From NCBI GenBank assembly GCA_030041495.1, contig JASHNT010000093.1, forward strand, positions 1 to 53,028: a DNA stretch of 53,028 bases, in the 5' to 3' direction. A model generated the notes under the pieces. It was not told where the DNA came from. It worked only from the letters and a program-made list of their open reading frames with translations, and did not search any database. Position 1 is the stretch's first letter, and every line of letters starts with the position of its first letter. Shown here piece by piece: positions 1-7,303 of the stretch. Made by a program: the position numbers and the translations under genes. The stretch comes from Bryobacteraceae bacterium. Lineage in GTDB: Bacteria > Acidobacteriota > Terriglobia > Bryobacterales > Bryobacteraceae.

Positions 1-28
1 GGTCGGAGACGGCCTCTTCGAGCGGCAC
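1..28 (-). CDS. Start of an unidentified leftward gene (partial)
   Basis: On the minus strand a GTG at 28-26 opens a frame of nine codons that runs off the left edge. A strong Shine-Dalgarno sequence, AGGAGG, lies at 42-37, eight bases before it. The next gene upstream on the same strand (127-388) ends about 100 bases away, so the two could be co-transcribed. The visible residues (MPLEEAVSD) are too few to name a family. The call rests only on the ribosome-binding site and open frame. Confidence 0.35.
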
Positions 29-126
29 GCTCGCGCCCTCCTGTAAGGTCCGGGGGGCGGTATGTCAGGCGGGACGCCGATCCGCCTTGCAATGCGAACG
101 AAATAGCTTCCTGGGCGGCCCAATTG

Positions 127-388
127 CTAGTGCTTGGCCACATCGATAGCGTGGTCGCCGTCATCTGTTCCAGGACCGAGGGCGCCCGAAATTGAATGAA
201 TCTCAACCTTGGACGGCTGCCGCAATCTCTCACCTTCCTTGGTGAGCGGAAGCTCCCTCCCCGAGGCTTCGATCACCATCACCCAATAGTTCTCGTTGAA
301 GGGTCCCCACACTATCCTTGACCCCTTGACCGTACGCGGCAGCCAGGCCTGCAAGGACGATGGCGGGGAGGACTCCAGATTTCCTCAC
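127..388 (-). pseudogene. Small secreted protein gene interrupted by a one-base frameshift
   Basis: A GTG at 388-386 has a full AGGAGGT Shine-Dalgarno sequence at 401-395, spacing six. It opens a convincing signal peptide (basic MRKSG start, then a hydrophobic stretch ending near AAAYGQ). That frame stops at 230. A second frame, open from 354 to the stop at 127, carries a protein-like sequence starting around GPFNENYWVMVIEASG. Removing one G from the GGGG run just after the signal peptide would join them into one protein of about 86 residues. Seen: start signal, signal peptide, two frames. Inferred: one original gene. Either a real mutation or a sequencing or assembly error in the homopolymer would explain it. 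No family recognised. Confidence 0.5.
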
Positions 389-733
389 GGCTCGACCTCC
401 TATCTCCCCTCTACTGCTGAGGACATGACGATCCCCACACCGGAAATACTCCCTTGGTTAGGGCACCAGCGATCGATCCCGTCGGCGCCGCTTGACCCGT
501 ACCCAAAGTCAGCATCCAGTTCCCGCCGTTGTTAGTGGTTGCTCCACTCCAGCTCGAAGGTATCAGCAAGAAGGACTGGGATGGAATTCGGGTACTCAAG
601 TTACGAACTCGGCCCCGCCGTTGAATTCCGCCGCCAGTCGTGATATCCCTTATCAAGGTCTGGAATCCGGACCGGGTCTGACTTGTCTGATAACGCGGAC
701 AGCCTCGGACCACCTTAGAAGGAGGCTTTCTCG
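389..733. other. Stretch without a supported gene
   Basis: This interval separates the broken leftward gene from the rightward gene at 734. A minus-strand frame is open over 411-713 but has no ribosome-binding site, no recognisable domain and mixed-looking composition. Short protein-like pieces also appear in other minus frames, so it may be the decayed end of an older gene. The only clear signal is the AAGGAGG Shine-Dalgarno sequence at about 719-725 serving the gene at 734. Confidence 0.4.
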
Positions 734-1807
734 ATGAAACACTCGCGTCTGTTCACGCTGCTTCTGTTCGCGACCCTGTGTGCTTTGGTGGTCGCTGCGC
801 CGGCCACTACCGGAATGAATACCGGCAAGGTGGACGTGAAGTCCGCCGGACCTCTGGCATTCGGGCCCGACGGAGTCCTGTTCGTCGGCGACTCGCTCGG
901 CGCGCAGGTGGTCGCCATTGACACCGGCGATACCAAGGCCGTCTCCACCGGCTCCATCAATATCAGCGGAATCGATTCCAAGATCGCGGCCATGCTGGGA
1001 ACCAGCGCGGACCAGATCTCGATTCGCGACGTCGCCACCAACCCGATCTCCAAAAACGTCTACATCTCGGTCAATCGCGGCCGGGGCGCGGATGGCAAAG
1101 GCGTCATCCTGAAGCTCGACACGGCCGGCAAACTCTCCGAAGTCAATCTGGACAACGTGAAGTACTCCGCTGCCGCGTTGCCCAATCCTCCCACCGACAA
1201 CCGGCAGAAGACCAACACCATCACCCAGCTCCGTTACCTGGATGGGAAGGTGCTAGTCGCCGGGCTATCGAATGAGGAGTTCCAGTCCAACTTGAAGGTG
1301 ATCGCGTTCCCGTTTGAGACTGCCGACGACCGCGGCTCGCTGATCGAGATGTATCACGGGTCGCATGGAAGGTATGAGACCAACTCGCCGATCCGTACGT
1401 TCGTGCCGTACACCATAGACAACCAGAAGTACATTCTGGCCGCCTATACCTGCACTCCGCTGGTGAAGATCCCGATGAGCCAGCTCAAGGCGGGTGCGAA
1501 GGTGGAGGGAACCACCATCGCCGAAATGGGCGCGGGCAACCAGCCTCTGGACATGGTGCCATACAAGAAGAACGGCCACGACTACATCCTGATGGCCAAC
1601 ACCACACACGGCGTGACCAAGCTGGATGTCGCGCATCTGGATACTTACAAGCCGATCACCGCACCCAGCGATGTCGCCGGCGTGCCTTATGAGAGCCTGA
1701 GCGATTGGAAAGACGTAAAGCACCTTCAGGCATACGACAGCAAGTCGGTTCTGGTACTGAGCGGCAATTCGGGCGCGATGGATCTGAAGACCGTCGCTCT
1801 GCCTTAG
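734..1807 (+). CDS. Secreted beta-propeller (NHL/YncE-like) protein
   Basis: The 357-residue product starts with a clear signal peptide (MKHSRLFTLLLFATL, cleavage near VVAAPA), so it acts outside the cytoplasm. The mature part has repeats of the beta-propeller kind: GPLAFGPDGVLFVGDS, then AQVVAIDTGD, then later strands such as VYISVNRGRGADG and VILKLDTAG. This pattern is typical of NHL/YncE-like propellers that bind ligands or partner proteins; no catalytic residues are evident. The ATG is fixed by an AAGGAGG Shine-Dalgarno sequence at about 719-725. The next gene begins 11 bases after its stop, so the two probably form an operon. The substrate is unknown. Confidence 0.6.
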   Translation: MKHSRLFTLLLFATLCALVVAAPATTGMNTGKVDVKSAGPLAFGPDGVLFVGDSLGAQVVAIDTGDTKAVSTGSINISGIDSKIAAMLGTSADQISIRDVATNPISKNVYISVNRGRGADGKGVILKLDTAGKLSEVNLDNVKYSAAALPNPPTDNRQKTNTITQLRYLDGKVLVAGLSNEEFQSNLKVIAFPFETADDRGSLIEMYHGSHGRYETNSPIRTFVPYTIDNQKYILAAYTCTPLVKIPMSQLKAGAKVEGTTIAEMGAGNQPLDMVPYKKNGHDYILMANTTHGVTKLDVAHLDTYKPITAPSDVAGVPYESLSDWKDVKHLQAYDSKSVLVLSGNSGAMDLKTVALP

Positions 1808-1818
1808 TCGCTTCGGAA

Positions 1819-2862
1819 GTGTTTGCAAGACTCACGCTCGTCGCGGCACTACTGGCTTCAGTAGCCGCTGCGGCGAGCGTTTCCATTCAATATCAGGACG
1901 GCGCGTTTATCGTCACTGGCTGGAAGCCCACGGCGGAACCCTCCGGCGGTTGGGCGTCGGTCTTCACCGTCTCCACCGGCCCCGATGCTCCGCCGATGTT
2001 CGGTTCGTACTCGATCGAAAATGGCGAGCTGGCATTCCGCCCGCGCTATCCTTTGTCGCCCGGCATCACTTACCGCGCCGGGTTCCACTCAGGCGATGGC
2101 GAGATCGTACGCTCAATTAGCGGCCCCGCGCGGCCCGCGCCCTCGACATCTGTGCTCGCTGTATACCCGTCGTCGCCTGTTCTGCCATCTAACGAACTAA
2201 AGCTCTATCTTCTCTTCTCCGCGCCGATGCAGGGCGGCGAAGGGATTTTTTCGAAGATCCATGTTGTCGATTCCAATGGCACGCCCGCCTACCTGCCGTT
2301 CGTCTCGCAGGAGCTCTGGAATCGCGATTATACCCGCCTCACGCTGATCTTCGATCCCGGCCGCATCAAGCGCGGAGTCAAACCCAATGTCGATATGGGG
2401 CCGGTGTTGGTGGAGGGCAAGCACTACACGCTGATCGTCGATCGCGAGCTCAAAGACGCGAACGGCAATCTGCTCACTGAGGCGTTCCGGCACGATTTCG
2501 CCGCCGGCCCGGCCGAACGCCGCGGCATCGACCTCGCCCAGTGGGAACTCTCCGAGCCTCACGCGGGAACCGTCGAGCCTCTCGTCATCACTTTCGACCG
2601 TCCCCTGGACTACGCACTTCTGGGCGACGTTTTCGAGATCCCCGGCGTGGCGGGCAAGGCAACCATTGGGTCCAATGAGCAGGCCTGGAGCTTCCAACCC
2701 TCCCAGCCCTGGACCTCCGGCGAGCACAAACTGATCGTCAGCACGGCCCTCGAGGACCAGGCCGGCAACCGCATCGGCAGACCCTTCGATGTGGACGAGT
2801 TCACCAGTCCGGTACCCCGCATCAGCAACGAAACTGCCCCGCTGATTTTCCACGTCCGGTAG
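1819..2862 (+). CDS. Secreted protein with bacterial Ig-like (SbsA/Big_5-type) domains
   Basis: I start this gene at GTG 1819, giving 347 residues, because that codon opens a good signal peptide (FARLTLVAALLASVAAAAS) just after the previous stop. Upstream in-frame sequence overlaps the preceding gene and is unlikely to be translated. The mature protein has two or more Ig-like segments: AVYPSSPVLPSNELKLYLLF followed by FSAPMQ, and a second with EPLVITFDRPLDYALLG. The wording 'strand, FSAPM / FDRPL, loop, DANGN' is typical of SbsA-like Ig domains in cell-envelope proteins. Its role is unknown. It probably forms an operon with the propeller protein upstream. Confidence 0.6.
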   Translation: MFARLTLVAALLASVAAAASVSIQYQDGAFIVTGWKPTAEPSGGWASVFTVSTGPDAPPMFGSYSIENGELAFRPRYPLSPGITYRAGFHSGDGEIVRSISGPARPAPSTSVLAVYPSSPVLPSNELKLYLLFSAPMQGGEGIFSKIHVVDSNGTPAYLPFVSQELWNRDYTRLTLIFDPGRIKRGVKPNVDMGPVLVEGKHYTLIVDRELKDANGNLLTEAFRHDFAAGPAERRGIDLAQWELSEPHAGTVEPLVITFDRPLDYALLGDVFEIPGVAGKATIGSNEQAWSFQPSQPWTSGEHKLIVSTALEDQAGNRIGRPFDVDEFTSPVPRISNETAPLIFHVR

Positions 2863-2920
2863 GGGAATGGTGATAGCGTCAACGCTGCGCGCCAGCGCGC
2901 ATATCCGCTAAACTAGTAGT

Positions 2921-4021
2921 TTGCAAGAATTTGAACAGCGCCGCCGGGTCGCGTGCCAGCAGGTTCCCTCACAAAAGGTCGAGGCGCTGGTGGTCTCCTC
3001 TCCGGCCAACGTCCAGTATCTTTCCGGATTCAACGGATCAAACGGATTGATGTTACTGGCTCCCAGCGAGGCGCATTTCATTACCGACCCGCGCTACGCC
3101 CAGGAAGCCTCCGAGACTATCACCTGCAAGGTCCACATTGCCAAGGGCCCCCTGGCGCTGGAAGCGGCCAAAATCATCAAGCGCAAGCGCTTCAAGAAGA
3201 TAGGCTTTGAGCCGGCGTGGATGAACATGGCCGAGCACGGCCGCCTGGAAAAGGCCCTTCCCTCGCGGGTTTTGCTGCACCCGGTTGCGCCGTTCCTGGA
3301 AGATTTGCGGGCCGTGAAGTCGCCCGAAGAAATCGCGCTGATCCGCCACAGCGTCAACGCCAATTCCGAGGCTTACGCTCGGACCATGAAACGGGTCCGC
3401 ACCGGGTTGCGGGAATTGGAGATCGCCGCCGAGCTCGAGTTCCAGATGAAAGTACTGGGCTGCGAAAAGCCGGCCTTCGAGACGATCGTGGCAGTGGGCG
3501 AGCGCACCGCGCTGCCGCATGCCCATCCCAGCCTGCGACGCCTCCAGGCGAATGAACTATTATTAATTGACATGGGCGCGACCCTGGACGGCTATACCAG
3601 CGACATGACTCGCGTGCTGTTCGCCGGCAAGCCGCCCAAAAAGGTCCGCGATCTGTACCAAGCGGTTTTGGAAGCGCAACTGGCCGGTTTGGACGCGGTT
3701 CGGCCCGATATCGCCGTCAGCCAGGTGGACGGGGCGGCCCGGAATGTCTTGAAGAGCCACAAGCTGGATAAACAGTTTGTCCACTCAACCGGTCACGGGC
3801 TGGGGTTGGAGATCCACGAAACACCCAAGATCGGCAAGCTCCAGAAGGGCGTCAAGAAAAAGGACGAGATCAAGCTCCGCGCCGGGATGGTCATTACCAT
3901 CGAGCCGGGCGCCTATATCGCCGGATTCGGCGGCGTGCGGATCGAGGACACGGTGCTGGTGACCGAGCGCGGCTGCGAGGTGCTCACACCGACCTCCAAG
4001 GAACTCGGCGGCGTTGTCTAG
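2921..4021 (+). CDS. Xaa-Pro aminopeptidase (M24 family)
   Basis: The 366-residue protein has a creatinase-type N-terminal domain (about 1-130) and a C-terminal pita-bread M24 metallopeptidase domain. All five metal ligands of the family are visible: D217 (LLIDMG), D228 (YTSDMTR), H292 (STGHGLG), E328 (ITIEPG) and E342 (RIEDT), with H200 also conserved. It should remove N-terminal residues preceding proline in the cytoplasm. The start is TTG 2921, since an in-frame stop lies just upstream. There is no Shine-Dalgarno sequence; a TAAACT hexamer at 2909-2914 suggests a leaderless mRNA. A small inverted repeat (TGCGCG/CGCGCA, 2886-2901) precedes it. It sits 30 bases before accB, an arrangement resembling yqhT-accBC of Bacillus but without efp. 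Confidence 0.9.
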   Translation: MQEFEQRRRVACQQVPSQKVEALVVSSPANVQYLSGFNGSNGLMLLAPSEAHFITDPRYAQEASETITCKVHIAKGPLALEAAKIIKRKRFKKIGFEPAWMNMAEHGRLEKALPSRVLLHPVAPFLEDLRAVKSPEEIALIRHSVNANSEAYARTMKRVRTGLRELEIAAELEFQMKVLGCEKPAFETIVAVGERTALPHAHPSLRRLQANELLLIDMGATLDGYTSDMTRVLFAGKPPKKVRDLYQAVLEAQLAGLDAVRPDIAVSQVDGAARNVLKSHKLDKQFVHSTGHGLGLEIHETPKIGKLQKGVKKKDEIKLRAGMVITIEPGAYIAGFGGVRIEDTVLVTERGCEVLTPTSKELGGVV

Positions 4022-4051
4022 AACAGGCTTTGCGTAGAAAATCTTTCCTAA

Positions 4052-4519
4052 ATGACCAACGAAGAGATCAAAGAACTGCTCCGGATCTTCAATGAGAGCG
4101 GCGTGGGTGAGCTGGAATTGCAGCGCGGCAAAGATCGTTTGCGGGTGCGCAAGGCAGGAGAAGGCGTTTCGCCGGCCGCGTTTGCCGGGCCGCCCCCAGC
4201 GCCGGTTACGATTCCGTCCGCTCTGGCTGCTCCCGCCGCGGCTGCGGAACCCGAGCCCGCCAAACCGGCGGAGTCCGCTAGGGCGGATGTGAAGTCGCCA
4301 ATTGTCGGCACATTCTACGATGCTCCTTCGCCGGGCGCTGCGCCGTTCGTCAAGGTCGGCGACAAAGTCGAGGTGGGCCAAGTGCTGTGCATCATCGAGT
4401 CAATGAAGCTGATGAATGAAATCGAAGCTGAAGTAGCGGGAATGATCGCGGCGAAACTGGTGGAGAACGGGCAACCGGTAGAGTACGGCCAAGCTCTGTT
4501 TGCCGTTCAGCCGCGGTAA
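4052..4519 (+). CDS. accB: Biotin carboxyl carrier protein of acetyl-CoA carboxylase
   Basis: This 155-residue protein has the AccB layout: a short N-terminal helical part ([20 protein letters not shown]), an Ala/Pro-rich linker at about 41-78, and a biotinyl domain at about 80-155. The biotin attachment site is K119 in ESMKLMNEI, and the thumb-like insertion typical of AccB is present ([16 protein letters not shown]). Biotinylated AccB carries the carboxyl group from biotin carboxylase to the transferase in the first step of fatty acid synthesis. Its stop is one base from the accC start, so the two genes are translated together. The transferase genes accA and accD are not in the window. Confidence 0.96.
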   Translation: MTNEEIKELLRIFNESGVGELELQRGKDRLRVRKAGEGVSPAAFAGPPPAPVTIPSALAAPAAAAEPEPAKPAESARADVKSPIVGTFYDAPSPGAAPFVKVGDKVEVGQVLCIIESMKLMNEIEAEVAGMIAAKLVENGQPVEYGQALFAVQPR

Positions 4520-4520
4520 C

Positions 4521-5876
4521 ATGTTCCAAAAGATTCTGATCGCCAATCGCGGGGAGATTGCCCTGCGCGTTATCTGCGCCTGCAAAGACCTGGGAATTCG
4601 CACCGTTGCGGTGTATTCGGAGGCCGACCGGAACAGCCTGCACACGCGCTTTGCCGACGAAGCCATTTGCATTGGCCCGGCCAAAAGTGCACGCTCCTAT
4701 CTCGATATTCCCAGCGTGATCAGCGCCGCCGAAATCAGCAATGCCGATGCCGTGCATCCCGGGTACGGCTTCTTAAGCGAGAACGCGGATTTCGCCGAAG
4801 TCTGCGAAACCAGCGGGCTCACGTTCATTGGGCCGTCTCCGCAAGTGATCCGGTTGATGGGATTGAAGCAAATGGCTCGGGCGGCGATGGATGAGGCGGG
4901 AGTGCCGATCCTTCCCGGCTCGAAAGGCATTCTAAAATCCGCCGAAGAGGCCGAGGAGCTCGCCGCGCAGATTGGTTATCCCGTGATGCTCAAAGCCGCC
5001 GCCGGAGGGGGTGGGCGCGGCATGCGCGTGGTGCGCGATGCCGGAAGCCTGGCGTCGTTGCTCGCGCAGGCGCAGGCGGAGGCGGCCGCGGCTTTTTCCT
5101 GCGGCGACGTTTATATGGAGAAGCTGGTCGAGAACCCGCGCCACATCGAATTTCAGGTGCTCGGCGATCAGCACGGCAACGTCGAAGTCCTGGGTGAGCG
5201 CGAATGCTCCATCCAGCGCCGGCATCAGAAGCTGATCGAGGAGGCGCCCTCGACGGCCGTCACCCCCGAACTGCGCGAGCGCGTCTCCCGGAATCTGCGC
5301 GCCGCTTTCAAGGCGGTCGGCTACACCAGCGCCGGAACGGTCGAGTTCCTGATGGACGCCGCGGGCAATCTTCACTTCATCGAAGTCAACGCTCGCATCC
5401 AGGTGGAACATCCCGTGACCGAGATGGTCACCGGCGTGGATTTGGTCGTGGCGCAGATTCGCATTGCCATGGGCGAAAAACTTGAAGATATTTTGCCTCG
5501 GACGCCGCGCTTGTGCGGCCACGCCATCGAGTGCCGCATCAACGCGGAGCATCCGGAAACCTTCGCGCCTTCGCCGGGCCGCATCACCGGCTTCAATTTA
5601 CCCGGAGGCTCCGGCATCCGCGTCGACACGGCGGCCTATCAGGACGGCGTGATCCCGCGGTATTACGATTCGCTGGTGGCGAAATTGATCGCCTACGGCT
5701 CCGACCGCACGCAGGCCATCGCCCGCATGCGCCGGGCTCTGGACATGTTCGTGGTGGAAGGAATCTACACTTCAATACCGCTGCACCGGCGCATTCTGGA
5801 GCATCCCGACTTCGTCGCGGGCAAGCTTGACACCGGCTTCTTGGCGCGCACCGGCTTGGCGCTCGAGAAGAAGTAA
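4521..5876 (+). CDS. accC: Biotin carboxylase subunit of acetyl-CoA carboxylase
   Basis: The 451-residue product (start ATG 4521, [14 protein letters not shown]) matches AccC in length and motifs. It has the ATP-grasp glycine loop GGGGRGM at 162-168 with K158 before it, and the active-site cluster E275, E288, N290, R292 and E296 ([14 protein letters not shown]). Numbering agrees almost exactly with the E. coli enzyme, which has Thr where this protein has A291. It carboxylates the biotin on AccB using ATP and bicarbonate. The gene follows accB by one base, so the stoichiometric partners are made together. Confidence 0.96.
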   Translation: MFQKILIANRGEIALRVICACKDLGIRTVAVYSEADRNSLHTRFADEAICIGPAKSARSYLDIPSVISAAEISNADAVHPGYGFLSENADFAEVCETSGLTFIGPSPQVIRLMGLKQMARAAMDEAGVPILPGSKGILKSAEEAEELAAQIGYPVMLKAAAGGGGRGMRVVRDAGSLASLLAQAQAEAAAAFSCGDVYMEKLVENPRHIEFQVLGDQHGNVEVLGERECSIQRRHQKLIEEAPSTAVTPELRERVSRNLRAAFKAVGYTSAGTVEFLMDAAGNLHFIEVNARIQVEHPVTEMVTGVDLVVAQIRIAMGEKLEDILPRTPRLCGHAIECRINAEHPETFAPSPGRITGFNLPGGSGIRVDTAAYQDGVIPRYYDSLVAKLIAYGSDRTQAIARMRRALDMFVVEGIYTSIPLHRRILEHPDFVAGKLDTGFLARTGLALEKK

Positions 5877-5907
5877 CACACCGCAGCGCGTCCGGCTACA
5901 CTGAGGC

Positions 5908-6282
5908 ATGCTCGCTAACGCTTCAATCGTCGCTTTTGCCCCTACCCGCGACCAGGAACGCGCGATCAAATTTTACCGCGGCAAATTGGGGCTGAAACTG
6001 ACCAGTCAGGACGGCTTCGCGGCTGTCTTCGACGCCCATGGCGCGATGCTGCGCGTGACCAGCGTGCCCGAGCCACTCCGGCCCCAGCCGTTCACCATCC
6101 TTGGATGGAAGGTTGCCGATATCGCGGAGACGGTGCGCTCACTGCTTTCGGCGGGCGTGACCTTCGAGCGGTATCCGCAAATCGCCCAGGACGAGCCGGG
6201 AATCTGGACCGCGCCCGGCGGCGCGAAGGTCGCGTGGTTCAAAGATCCCGACGGAAATATCCTGAGCGTCACGCAATTTTGA
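5908..6282 (+). CDS. VOC-superfamily (glyoxalase/bleomycin-resistance fold) protein
   Basis: The 124-residue protein has the two beta-alpha-beta-beta-beta modules of the VOC fold: AFAPTRDQERAIKFYRGKLG, the phrase GWKVADIAETVRSLLSAGV, and the usual ending WFKDPDGNILSV. The positions that carry metal ligands in glyoxalase-type enzymes hold Ala, Leu, Trp and Ser here, so it may not bind metal in the standard way; it could bind a small molecule. There is no clear ribosome-binding site; a TACACT hexamer (5897-5902) five bases before the ATG suggests leaderless transcription. It is 31 bases beyond accC and convergent with the next gene. Confidence 0.8.
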   Translation: MLANASIVAFAPTRDQERAIKFYRGKLGLKLTSQDGFAAVFDAHGAMLRVTSVPEPLRPQPFTILGWKVADIAETVRSLLSAGVTFERYPQIAQDEPGIWTAPGGAKVAWFKDPDGNILSVTQF

Positions 6283-6337
6283 GCAGACGGCGCGCCCGCG
6301 TCACTTTACTGAGCGCGGCGATAGTCTCGACGGACAA

Positions 6338-7222
6338 TTACTTCAATCCCGCCTGGGAAAGGAATTCGGCAGCGACATCGGACACTGCGCGATGCCCCAG
6401 ATCCACCTCGGCGCTCAGTTTGCGCATGATTTCGGTGTTGAACTTGCCCGAGAGCTCGTCCAGGTACTCGCGCAATTTTGGCTCCGCGGTAAGCACATCC
6501 TGGCGCACCAGTAGGCACGCCTGGTAGGGTGGGAAGGCGTGACGGTCGTCAGCCAGCGCCTGGTAATCGGAGGAGGTCAGATGGCCGTCCGTGGAGTCAG
6601 CCGCGATCATGTTCACTGCGCCTTGCATGAGTGCGGGAAACAGCTCGGTGCCGTTCATGCCGCGCATGGCCATGGCGGTGGGCAAGTGGTAGCCGTTGAG
6701 CGCAGTGACCAGGTCGGAGTGCTGCTGGAAATCGTAGCTGACTCCGATCTTCCATTCGGTGGAAGCCGCGGCGGCTTGGCTGAGGGTGGATATATCGGGC
6801 GCATCGGCGGTTTTCACCACCATCGTGGGCGGGTCGTCGTATCCGAGGGGATTGAATAGTTCCATCTTGGCGACGCGGCCCATTTCCGAATGCGTCCGTT
6901 CCCACACCACGGATGGGTCCGGGCTAGCCGGCTCCTTGAGGATTTCCGATTCGATGGCGCCGGTGTACTCCGGGAACAGGGAGATACGGCCGGCATCGAG
7001 TTCCTGATAGGTGAGCAATCCGCTTCCCATGCTCAAGCGGCGTTGCACCTTGCGCCCCAGCCTTTGCTCCAGATGCTGGGCGACAATTTCGCCGGCGATG
7101 ACCTGCGTGGTCGAGCTTTGCGAGCCCACCACGATTTTGGCGGGAGCCTTGCCACAGCCCCCAAGAATCACGATCCCCGCGGACAAGGATAGTATGGGAA
7201 GTGAGTGGGAACTACGCAACAC
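6338..7222 (-). CDS. Osmoprotectant/glycine-betaine-type ABC substrate-binding lipoprotein (OpuAC/OsmF family)
   Basis: The 294-residue protein has a lipoprotein signal ending in VILGGC, with C23 as the lipidated residue, followed by the binding-protein phrases IVVGSQSSTTQVIAGEIVAQ, LEQRLGRKV, GRISLFPEYTGAIE and a late PPYQACLLVRQDVL. These are typical of family binding quaternary ammonium compounds such as betaine or choline. It should be anchored in a membrane facing the periplasm. No permease or ATPase gene lies nearby, so its partners are elsewhere or it serves as a sensor. The start is GTG 7222; TTG 7219 is also possible because a TATGCT hexamer (7231-7226) lies six bases before it. Divergent from glgP. 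Confidence 0.8.
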   Translation of the reverse strand: MLRSSHSLPILSLSAGIVILGGCGKAPAKIVVGSQSSTTQVIAGEIVAQHLEQRLGRKVQRRLSMGSGLLTYQELDAGRISLFPEYTGAIESEILKEPASPDPSVVWERTHSEMGRVAKMELFNPLGYDDPPTMVVKTADAPDISTLSQAAAASTEWKIGVSYDFQQHSDLVTALNGYHLPTAMAMRGMNGTELFPALMQGAVNMIAADSTDGHLTSSDYQALADDRHAFPPYQACLLVRQDVLTAEPKLREYLDELSGKFNTEIMRKLSAEVDLGHRAVSDVAAEFLSQAGLK

Positions 7223-7303
7223 CCTAGCATAACGCGTACAATAAGGTCGCGGAGAGTATCTCAGCCGCCCGGCTACCTTATTCCATGAGCGGCTTTAGTC
7301 TCG

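Noticed and set aside
411-713. Minus-strand frame of 100 codons at the left edge
   Set aside because: No ribosome-binding site, no domain, and protein-like pieces switch frame; kept only as possible decayed sequence.
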